Assembly: GCA_046760705.1 (NCBI GenBank)
Contig: JBHIER010000022.1
Span: 1-14,994 of the forward strand
Direction of reading: 5' to 3'
Length of the DNA: 14,994 nucleotides
From: JBHIER01 sp046760705 [NCBI: bacterium]
Lineage (GTDB): Bacteria; JBHIER01; G020348925
Of this stretch, positions 6,597-13,092 are shown piece by piece. A model generated the notes under the pieces. That model had not been told where the DNA came from. It saw nothing but the letters and a program-made list of their open reading frames with translations, and did not search any database. Made by a program: the position numbers and the translations under genes. How positions within the stretch are numbered: the stretch's first letter is position 1; the number at the start of each line of letters is the position of its first letter.

Positions 6597-7253
6597 TTGA
6601 GTTTCAAGAATCTGATCCTTTTACGAACATTGTACCTTATTGTAGGAATCTTAGGGGCCCTTGGCTGGGCGAATGGCCTCTCCGCCCAATGGGCCGTCGG
6701 TGCCGAACTCATCATATCCATTCCTCTAAACGATTTTGCCGATGTATGCGACACCGGTGGAGGGCTTGCATTGAGAGGACACTATCGGGCCCGCAAATTT
6801 CCGTTCCTATCTCTGAGAGGTGATGCGACTTTCATTACGTACGAATACCAGCAACATATAGAGCAAGGATATTTAGTTGAGACTAGAACCCAATCGATTC
6901 GATTCACCGTTGGTCCGCAGTTTTCGGTCCGTGTCCGGCGGATTGAGTTGTACCTGTCATCGATGTACGGAATGTACAATTTCTTCACCCGCGAGGAGAT
7001 ACCTTATACCATCTTCTCAAGGACGCGGGGTAACAACACCGAGTTCGGCTGGAATGTGAACGGCGGCCTCTTAATCGACATTGCCCGTCTGCCGGAGCGG
7101 AGCTTCGATCTCGCCCTCAATCTGGGGGGCTCGTGGCACACTGTCCCTGAAGGTTTCATCACCAGGATCGAGGTCGGTGGTGATCCTGTTGACGTCAAAC
7201 GGGATGTGGAAGAGATCGGCATCCACGCCGGCCTTGTTTTGCTCTTCCGTTAG
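6597..7253 (+). CDS. Small outer-membrane beta-barrel protein
   Basis: I place the start at TTG 6597 because AGGAG (6586-6590) lies 6 nt upstream. The frame is open from a GTG at 6576, but that one lacks a ribosome site. The 218-residue product has a clear signal peptide (MSFKNLILLRTLYLIVGILG and on, cleaved after GLSA at about residue 30). The mature protein is made of alternating strands with aromatic girdles: WAVGAELIISIP, FPFLSLRGDATFITYEY, SIRFTVGPQFSV, ELYLSSMYGMYNFF, FGWNVNGGLLIDI and, at the end, GIHAGLVLLFR. The terminal aromatic or Arg-rich strand suits recognition by the BAM machinery. Eight to ten strands are likely, as in OmpA/OmpW-like barrels. No substrate can be assigned. It is preceded by a repeat block and followed by a hairpin. 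Confidence 0.72.
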   Translation: MSFKNLILLRTLYLIVGILGALGWANGLSAQWAVGAELIISIPLNDFADVCDTGGGLALRGHYRARKFPFLSLRGDATFITYEYQQHIEQGYLVETRTQSIRFTVGPQFSVRVRRIELYLSSMYGMYNFFTREEIPYTIFSRTRGNNTEFGWNVNGGLLIDIARLPERSFDLALNLGGSWHTVPEGFITRIEVGGDPVDVKRDVEEIGIHAGLVLLFR

Positions 7254-7888
7254 GCGTTCGTAGTAAGCTCCGAAGCCCCTGAGCCTAAACTCAGGGTAAT
7301 CTCCGCGGAGGAGCGTTACACAAGACACCCCTCCGCCTGGACTTTGTGCCTTGAGAGGGGCACGGCCAGGATCCACCCCCAGCCTTAGGCATCGGTCGAG
7401 GTACGAAGGCCTGTCTCATCGCTCCCAATGGGCACCGATATTACCATGTTCGTGCAGGGGCGCGATAGTATCTCCAGCGCTGGGCTCCTCCTCAACCCCG
7501 GCGAGTTCGCTTCTGCCTTCCGGGTAGGCTTATTTGGCCCCGGTCGAAGGGACGGGCTCAGATCAGTGGGCTCCTTTGGAGACCCAGAAGGTGGCCGGTA
7601 CGGCCCAATATTGCCCCAGAGAACAACGCCTCCGGGGCCAGCAGAGTGACGGTCCCTGTCCCTCTGGACGGCGTTATTAAGCCCACCCTTAAAGATCGAT
7701 GGTCAGACTATTATGAAGGACGGAAAGTTGCCGGCTCAGGTGGAACGATCATCCAAATTGAGCGTTTCATGAGGCTGGAGCTGTACTTGAGCTCATGAAC
7801 GGAGCGAAATTTCTTGACACTTGTAAGGAAAGGGGTTCGTTTGAGTAGTACTGTGTGAGACTGTTTATCGAAGGCGGGTGATGTTCCT
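7254..7888 (+). other. 635-nt stretch without an intact gene; possible decayed coding sequence
   Basis: One plus frame is open from a TAG at about 7386 to a TGA at about 7646 (GTDITMFVQGRDSISSAGLL, later LRSVGSFGDPEGGRYGPILP). From about 7592 a second plus frame reads PNIAPENNASGASRVTVPVP, then DGVIKPTLKDRWSDYYEGRK and on to a TGA at about 7797. Both have protein-like composition and neither has a ribosome site. This could be one gene split by a frameshift near 7610. I do not recognise the product. TTGACA at 7814-7819 lacks a matching -10. Confidence 0.3.
7277..7310 (+). terminator. Hairpin plus palindrome after the beta-barrel gene
   Basis: CCCTGAG (7277-7283) and CTCAGGG (7290-7296) form a perfect 7-bp stem with a 6-nt loop. 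The 10-nt palindrome CTCCGCGGAG follows at 7301-7310. There is no T-run; a factor-dependent end or RNA-stability element is possible. Confidence 0.4.
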
Positions 7889-8101
7889 GTGGCAGTGAAG
7901 TCAGCCAAGATCAGAAAAAGAGTCAAGAAGTGTTGTATTGTCTGCGGTCGGCCAATTCCGCAGGCCAGGCTCAAGGTATTGCCGGACACGACCACGTGTG
8001 TGAAGTGCGCCTCTGTGGAGCGCTATTCAAGTCTGGACGTACCGACCTCGGCTTTCGCCCAACACCCCGAGGTCTCTCAACTCGAAGAGGACGAGACGTA
8101 A
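7889..8101 (+). CDS. DksA/TraR-type C4 zinc-finger mini-protein
   Basis: A 70-residue protein from a GTG at 7889; an in-frame TGA at 7856 rules out a longer start, and the ribosome site is weak. After a basic N-terminus (MAVKSAKIRKRVKK) comes CCIVCGRPIPQARLKVLPDT followed by TTCVKC. The pattern C16-x2-C19-x17-C37-x2-C40 with RL..LP.T..C is the zinc finger of DksA/TraR proteins. The family binds the secondary channel of RNA polymerase through an additional coiled coil with an acidic tip. This protein lacks that coiled coil, being only the finger plus an acidic tail (QLEEDET), like short TraR-type or YbiI-like proteins. It may be a stand-alone regulator or a remnant. The neighbours give no hint of its target. 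Confidence 0.7.
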   Translation: MAVKSAKIRKRVKKCCIVCGRPIPQARLKVLPDTTTCVKCASVERYSSLDVPTSAFAQHPEVSQLEEDET

Positions 8102-8120
8102 GGGGAGCGTCATCGATAGC

Positions 8121-8634
8121 TTAAGAAAAGGTACACCAAAGCTTCAGGTCTCGCCGCAATATCGACAAACCTTCGCCATTTCTCAGGGCATTGTCGGCTA
8201 CACCAAAGGAACGGCCAAATTCAGATGCATTGAAGGTTCGTCCATGGTAATGAGCGAGCATTGTCCAAAAACGACGTAATGTTGCTGAACGAATATTGAT
8301 TCCCAACTGGGGCACGTCTCGTTCCAGAAAAGTCCGGATAAATCCGGTTCGCCATTCGCTGCTGGGTTGGTTCGTTCGAGCCAGATATGCTCTGGGAAAG
8401 CTCCCACGCAGCCAGAGGCGTTTGTAATTTTCAATGCCCCATTGGATCACTCAATCGTGCGAGATCTTCCGGATTTTCCAGGTCGAAATAGAAATAGGGT
8501 TCATTGCCTTGTTCGACCAATTGTCGGGCAAGGGTTGTTTTTCCGACCTGTCGCGCCCCAATAATTCCAACAATTGGATGCCTTCCAAGCAAACCTTTTA
8601 AAGTTTCAAGCTCTCTTTTGCGATTGATCATCAT
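8121..8634 (-). pseudogene. Remnant of an AAA_14/DUF4143 ATPase
   Basis: Two minus-strand frames belong to one ancestral gene. The first (8634 to about 8431) holds the N-terminus, MMINRKRELETLKGLLGRHP, with the Walker A GARQVGKTT at residues 26-34, and ends at LARLSDPM. The second (about 8450 to 8121) continues with ENYKRLWLRGSFPRAYLART, FIRTFLERDVPQLGI and TMLAHYHGRTFNASEFGRSF, the start of DUF4143. Intact relatives are near 400 residues. The Walker B half of the AAA_14 domain (about 100 residues) is missing at the junction near 8440, and the C-terminal third is gone after FGVADN. At least two deletions and a frameshift have occurred, so no functional ATPase is made. Such genes are often mobile or expanded in uncultivated bacteria; function in life is poorly known. 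Confidence 0.85.
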
Positions 8635-8776
8635 TTCTATTTACCTTGAAAATTCTGTTTTAACCACCGAGATTTCAAATTGACAAATTTTCCCCAATAA
8701 TGCAACACTTTTTTATCGTCATGAAAGTGAAATCGAGAAAAGATGCTGATGGCTTCGTTGAATTTGAATATTGAAT

Positions 8777-8782
8777 AAAAAA
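8777..8782 (-). terminator. T-run after tRNA-Arg
   Basis: Six Ts on the minus strand directly follow the tRNA 3' end. The tRNA acceptor and T stems could serve as the hairpin of an intrinsic terminator. Confidence 0.4.
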
Positions 8783-8783
8783 G

Positions 8784-8857
<74 letters not shown>

Positions 8858-8866
8858 ACGCTCCAC

Positions 8867-8895
8867 AATATACATTCCTCAGTCGGCCTTGACAA
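8867..8895 (-). promoter_or_regulatory. Promoter of tRNA-Arg
   Basis: On the minus strand TTGTCA (8890-8895), 17 bp, TATATT (8867-8872). Transcription would begin within a few bases of the tRNA 5' end at 8857. Confidence 0.8.
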
Positions 8896-8985
8896 CAAAT
8901 TTTTCACAGTTTTAGTGCTGAACCGGAACGATCGAGCCAATGCGGGCGGTATCTCATCGCCATGGATCGCTGGGTGGAGCGAATT

Positions 8986-10218
8986 TTATCTGACAATATT
9001 TTTCAGATAGTCTCGATAGATAGCTTCCCACGAGAAGTTGAAGATAACCCGCTTGAACATCGCCGAAGTCGGAAAGGAGGAGTAAAGCTGCCAAATCTTT
9101 TCGGCGATGCGAGTTGGTTGCTCATTAAGGTCAAAGTAAAGGGCGTGCGCACCTGCCACTTCCCCCAGTGGCTCGATGTTGGCACAGGCGATGGGCAATT
9201 TGAACGCCCCGGCTTCTAAGAGAGGAAGGCCAAACCCCTCCTCTCGCGAGGTCACCAATAAGAGATCGCAAAGGGCATACAGGTTTCGCAAATCGCCGAA
9301 GGAGACCTTTCCCTCGGGAAAATACGGATGCCTCAAATCGTAGAGGAAGAGCACATCGGATTGCACGTCGAGATCTTGACAAAGATCATGCAACTCTTTG
9401 AAATATCGGACTGTCTCGTGGGCGTGGGGATCAGGGGGAGCAGTGATGAGCAATTTGGCCTTTTTCCCCTGATCTTTTAAAGCTCTGACAATCTGTATCC
9501 CCAACTCATAATTTTTCCTTCTCAAAATTCTCGAAGGGAAAAGCATCACCAAGTCGTCTTCGAGAAACCCTTTTTCCAGAGCCAATTGCCAGAGTCGGTC
9601 AGAGATCCCCAACAGAGCCTTCATATCTAAGCCATTGGGCACAACCAATGCATCCTGTTCAGGAATACCCAGCAACGTACAAATTTGCCGGCGGCGAAGC
9701 TTTGAGATCATCACATACTGGGCACCGGGATGAGCCCTGCCCAGCAGATGCCAAGGATACTCTTTCGGTCGTGGAATCTCATAATTTGGATCGATGAGGG
9801 CGGCGTCATGACACCAGAGGTAAAAACGGATGTGGCCGCCGAGTTCATCAATGATGTCGCTCAGGGCTGCGGTCAGGCCCAAATTGAAGGGCATGGTCAT
9901 CACGTTGTGAATGAGGCAGACTTTCACCCCTTTTAAGGCTGCTTTAACCTTGGCCGCAATCGTAGCTTTTAACGGATAGAATCCGTCGGGAATTTCGCCT
10001 CCGAGCAGAGCCTCGTTGATCTCGGCCACATGTCCGTGACGCGATCCTATTTCAGGTATGATTTCAACCACCGCCTCGGGGAGCCGGCCGCCTGTGCCGA
10101 CGATGAGTTTAACCTGGTGACCATGGCTGGCCATCACCCGGGCCTGGCCCTGGATGACAAACTCCACCCCACCGATCACCGGAGGGCAAGAATAGTGGAT
10201 AAGAGCCACCTGGTTCAC
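8986..10218 (-). CDS. GT4-family glycosyltransferase
   Basis: A 410-residue GT-B retaining glycosyltransferase, starting with GTG at 10218 that overlaps the TGA of the preceding gene (GTGA). The N-terminal Rossmann half has the glycine motif CPPVIGGVEFVIQGQ (11-25), HNVMTMP (104-110) and CHDAALIDP. The C-terminal donor-binding half has VVPNGLD (192-198), SRILRRKNYELG (229-240) and REEGFGLPLLEAGA (325-338), with the EX7E pair E327/E335 that holds the nucleotide sugar. Being last in an operon with GpgS and a GpgP-like phosphatase, it may add a second sugar to glucosylglycerate, as MggS or MggA does in Petrotoga-type mannosylglucosylglycerate synthesis. Donor and acceptor cannot be read from the sequence, and a role in exopolysaccharide or glycolipid synthesis is possible. 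It is a cytoplasmic, full-length, apparently intact enzyme. Confidence 0.88.
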   Translation of the reverse strand: MNQVALIHYSCPPVIGGVEFVIQGQARVMASHGHQVKLIVGTGGRLPEAVVEIIPEIGSRHGHVAEINEALLGGEIPDGFYPLKATIAAKVKAALKGVKVCLIHNVMTMPFNLGLTAALSDIIDELGGHIRFYLWCHDAALIDPNYEIPRPKEYPWHLLGRAHPGAQYVMISKLRRRQICTLLGIPEQDALVVPNGLDMKALLGISDRLWQLALEKGFLEDDLVMLFPSRILRRKNYELGIQIVRALKDQGKKAKLLITAPPDPHAHETVRYFKELHDLCQDLDVQSDVLFLYDLRHPYFPEGKVSFGDLRNLYALCDLLLVTSREEGFGLPLLEAGAFKLPIACANIEPLGEVAGAHALYFDLNEQPTRIAEKIWQLYSSFPTSAMFKRVIFNFSWEAIYRDYLKNIVR

Positions 10219-11495
10219 TTATTGCTCCGACTTTTGGCCCTTTCTATGAGGGCTAAACCGTATTCCACGTGCGACCACATGAGCGGGCAGGCGAAGCGGA
10301 TAATCTCCTCCCTTCCTCGACCGCTCAATTTTCTGACCTTGTCGTAGGCCCTTCTCATGTTGTTGAGCTCTTCAACGATGTGATTGAAGGGTACCTCTGG
10401 GAGAAGCATGTCGTCGGCAAACTCCTTCCTGTACTCCAGCCTGGTGTTCCACTCCAAGCGGATAAATTCGTCGAATCTCTGATAGGTGCTTATATGTTCG
10501 GGGATGTATCCCTCCTGGTCACGGTATTTATCGATGATCGCCAGGATCTGATCTCCGCGGGCAATATTGCCTGTGCAGTAGTGGTACCGGGCCAGCATGG
10601 CCGTATAGTTCATCCAGGGACCGTTTCCGGCGTGAATGTGGGTGGACAGATCCTCGGTGAAGGGAAGGTATCTCTGCAACCCTCCGAATTCTGGGTCCCA
10701 TAAGTGGTGTTCCAAATAATCCACCGTATTCTTCACCCCCTCCGAATCAGGACTTTCAATGCCGAAATAGAATGGGGAGAGGAGGGTTATGTCGGCTCGG
10801 AAATCGATCTCGCCTTCCGGGGTGAATCTCCTGATGTAATATGAACCGCGGCTGAAAGCGTCACGCACGTTCTTCTCGAATCTGGCCAGGAGTCTTCTGA
10901 GGGTTTCGGCCTGATCCTTCACCCCGAGGTGCTCAAAGAGCTTGAGGGCCATTCGCAGCGCTTGGAGGTAGGCGAAGTTGACCCAGATGCTGTAGCCCCT
11001 CTCAATGGGCGTCTCATGGACAGAAGTGGTGGAGAAGAAAAGGTTGATCTCCTGACGGTAATACTCCTTGACGGCGAAATCTATACCCCTTCTGACGGCT
11101 TCCCTTATCTGGTCTTTATGAGAGAAGTCCTCACCGATTTCCAAGGCGCCCAGGGCATAATTCAACAGAACAAAGAGCCCATGAGCAACATTGTCCTCCT
11201 GCTTATATATCGATTTCTCCCTGCCTTTCAAATCGTATCGTTGTCCCCAATACCCGTCCTCTCTCTGACAGTGGAGAATGAATCGCGCAATATCCTCCAG
11301 TAAGGTGAGACTCTCCTCTTTGAAAGACGGTTTTTTCGACAGTTGATGCAGCAGCCTGGCCGCAAAGGAGATGTCTCTGGGGTAGACATAGGGATAACGC
11401 ACCCCTGGCGGGGGCGAAGCCAAGATAGCCGCCCCGTGAGAGGTGGGCTTAACGCATTTTTTTATGATCTCGAAATCCTGCCTCAGTTTCTTCAT
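10215..11495 (-). CDS. GH15-like (alpha/alpha)6-barrel glycoside hydrolase
   Basis: I choose the ATG at 11495, which has AAGGAG 8 nt upstream; the frame is open 10 codons further. The 426-residue protein has no signal peptide, so it acts inside the cell. GH15 marks are present: YPYVYPRDISFAARLL (34-49), QREDGYWGQRYDLKG (77-91), VHETPIERGYSIWVNFAYLQ (159-178) with a candidate general acid E161 or E165, NGPWMNYTAMLARY (291-304), GYIPEH (329-334) with E333 where the catalytic base of glucoamylases sits, and PLMWSHVEYGLAL (404-416). GH15 enzymes release glucose from alpha-glucosides or trehalose by inversion. Next to gpgS the natural guess is hydrolysis of glucosylglycerate or its mannosyl derivative, a task known for GH63 relatives (GgH/MgH). 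This would be a different family for that role. Trehalose or maltooligosaccharides remain alternatives. It follows the phosphatase after 54 nt and overlaps the GT4 gene by 4 nt. Confidence 0.85.
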   Translation of the reverse strand: MKKLRQDFEIIKKCVKPTSHGAAILASPPPGVRYPYVYPRDISFAARLLHQLSKKPSFKEESLTLLEDIARFILHCQREDGYWGQRYDLKGREKSIYKQEDNVAHGLFVLLNYALGALEIGEDFSHKDQIREAVRRGIDFAVKEYYRQEINLFFSTTSVHETPIERGYSIWVNFAYLQALRMALKLFEHLGVKDQAETLRRLLARFEKNVRDAFSRGSYYIRRFTPEGEIDFRADITLLSPFYFGIESPDSEGVKNTVDYLEHHLWDPEFGGLQRYLPFTEDLSTHIHAGNGPWMNYTAMLARYHYCTGNIARGDQILAIIDKYRDQEGYIPEHISTYQRFDEFIRLEWNTRLEYRKEFADDMLLPEVPFNHIVEELNNMRRAYDKVRKLSGRGREEIIRFACPLMWSHVEYGLALIERAKSRSNK

Positions 11496-11549
11496 TTTCC
11501 CTTCTCCTTGTTGGAAATGGAGCACAATTTACGAAACATAAGCACTGCG

Positions 11550-12122
11550 TTAAGAGACGACGAACGTCTCTATTTCAGCGGCGGGCAGTCTTTTCCACAG
11601 CCCTTTCAGTCTCTCTTTCTTCTCTGCGGCCACACCCTCTTCGATCAAGAGTTTGAGCAGGCCATTGACCACTTTGTGGGCCACAATGACAATCACTCCG
11701 TGGCTTGGAGCCACTCGATCGAGCCAAAATGCTCTCACCCGGGCAAAGGCATCCAATATACTCTCCCCCTGCGGCGGAACCACTGACGTGGGGTCGGTCT
11801 CCCATTGTCCGTAGAGCTCCGGATATCGGGCCCTCGCCTCTGCCACCCGCAAACCCTCCCAAACCCCTTGGGAGACCTCGTTTAGACGTGAATCAGTCTG
11901 TACTTTTAGACCGTGATACTTAGCAATTTCAAGGCCGGTCTCAAGAGCCCGGCAGAGAGTGCTGGAGTAAATATGATCGATCTGGCTGTGGCGAAGTTCT
12001 TCAGCTAAAGACTTCGCTTGTTCTCTGCCGCGAGGATTGAGGGGAACATCGGTCGGTCCCTGGATTCTATTCTCAACATTCCAATCGGTCTGACCGTGTC
12101 TGATCAGCAGGATCTTTCTCAC
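11550..12122 (-). CDS. Histidine phosphatase, candidate glucosyl-3-phosphoglycerate phosphatase
   Basis: A 190-residue branch-1 histidine phosphatase (phosphoglycerate-mutase-like). It starts with GTG 12122, 5 nt after AGAGAGG. All catalytic residues are present: R8-H9-G10 in LLIRHGQTDWN (H9 becomes the phosphohistidine), R58 in YSSTLCRALETG, E82 in NEVSQGVWEG and H149 in VIVAHKVVNG. Its first 50 nt overlap the end of gpgS in another frame, so it is translationally tied to that gene. The mycobacterial GpgP that dephosphorylates glucosyl-3-phosphoglycerate belongs to this same superfamily. The position after GpgS therefore suggests it removes that phosphate to give glucosylglycerate. The superfamily is broad (cobalamin, sugar and phosphoglycerate substrates), so substrate assignment rests on context. 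Confidence 0.85.
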   Translation of the reverse strand: MRKILLIRHGQTDWNVENRIQGPTDVPLNPRGREQAKSLAEELRHSQIDHIYSSTLCRALETGLEIAKYHGLKVQTDSRLNEVSQGVWEGLRVAEARARYPELYGQWETDPTSVVPPQGESILDAFARVRAFWLDRVAPSHGVIVIVAHKVVNGLLKLLIEEGVAAEKKERLKGLWKRLPAAEIETFVVS

Positions 12123-13092
12123 GAATACCTCTCTTTTTTCGATACTCGGCCACGGTGATCATGGGGGGTCTCTCAACCAATCTGAGCGGATGACCCTTTA
12201 AGAAAAAATCTTTTTTTTGGGCCTTAATCAAATAGAGCTCCTTAGAGAAGGCTTCTTTCACCTGAATCTTCTCTTTCTGTTCCAATTTGGAAAGAACGGT
12301 ATGGAGAATGGAGAAGGCCATTCGGCCCAGAGAGGCGAGATCCTGGTTTCGATGGATCCGTCGGTCAAGGTCCACCTGGGCCATGCACTCCAGACCGTAT
12401 TTTTCATAAATATCGATCAGCAAGCCTGTTTCGACACCATAGCCCACACTGAAGGGCATTCTCTCCAATATCTCTCTTCTGCCAGCGTATTCGCCTGAAA
12501 GCGGTTGCAAAAATCCGGTCAAGTCAGGATAAAAGGCGGCAAACAGGGGCCGAATCAAAATCTGGGTAACTCGCCCACCGCCGGTGGCCCGTATCTTATC
12601 ACCCACGTGCAACGGCCTCTCGTAAAAAGCTTTCACGTAGCCGATATGATCGTATTCCAGAAGGGGACCGACAACGCCGTAAACGAACTTAGGGTGAATG
12701 TTGCCTATGTCCGCATCGATCCAGACAATAATGTCTCCCGAAAGCAGATAGAGGCTCTTCCACAAATTTTCCCCCTTGCCGTGATGAACACCAAACTCGG
12801 GCAGATAATCATCTGCCCGATAGACGTCGGCCCCAAATTCGGCCGCGACCTCGATTGTTCTGTCGGTGGAGCCGCTGTCAATGATGGCGATCTCATCCAC
12901 GAGGGGATACCGATCCATCAGTTCACCTTTAATGATGACGATCTCTTTGCCAATGGTCTTCTCCTCATTCAGGGTGGGAAGAGCCACACTTATCCTCTGC
13001 CCCTTCCTCTCCTTCAGCTCCACCAAACGCTTCTTATGGGAAAAAGAGGTGTGATGAAAGGTATTCTCTTTAAGCCACTCTTCCAGTTTCAT
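12073..13092 (-). CDS. gpgS: Glucosyl-3-phosphoglycerate synthase
   Basis: A 339-residue GT-A enzyme of family GT81 that joins glucose from a nucleotide sugar (UDP-, ADP- or GDP-glucose) to 3-phosphoglycerate. This is the first step of glucosylglycerate synthesis. Motifs match GpgS throughout: ALPTLNEEKTIG (37-48), IIDSGSTDRT (70-79), HGKGENLWKSL (104-114), WIDADIGNIHP (124-134) with the metal-binding DAD 126-128, YVKAFYERPL, GGGRVTQ (171-177), RPLFAAFYPDLTGFLQPLSG, EYAGRRE (201-207), GYGVETGLLID and RRIHRNQDLASLG. H247 matches the third metal ligand seen in the mycobacterial enzyme. The ATG overlaps the TGA of the M20-like gene (ATGA), with AAAGGAA 6 nt upstream. The 3' end overlaps the phosphatase by 50 nt. 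It is a soluble enzyme of normal length; a mannosyl-3-phosphoglycerate synthase is the less likely alternative. Confidence 0.92.
   Translation of the reverse strand: MKLEEWLKENTFHHTSFSHKKRLVELKERKGQRISVALPTLNEEKTIGKEIVIIKGELMDRYPLVDEIAIIDSGSTDRTIEVAAEFGADVYRADDYLPEFGVHHGKGENLWKSLYLLSGDIIVWIDADIGNIHPKFVYGVVGPLLEYDHIGYVKAFYERPLHVGDKIRATGGGRVTQILIRPLFAAFYPDLTGFLQPLSGEYAGRREILERMPFSVGYGVETGLLIDIYEKYGLECMAQVDLDRRIHRNQDLASLGRMAFSILHTVLSKLEQKEKIQVKEAFSKELYLIKAQKKDFFLKGHPLRLVERPPMITVAEYRKKRGIREKDPADQTRSDRLEC

Noticed and set aside
7814-7842. TTGACA at 7814-7819 as a promoter for the zinc-finger gene
   Set aside because: No acceptable -10 at 16-18 bp; the nearest TAGTACT is about 26 bp away.
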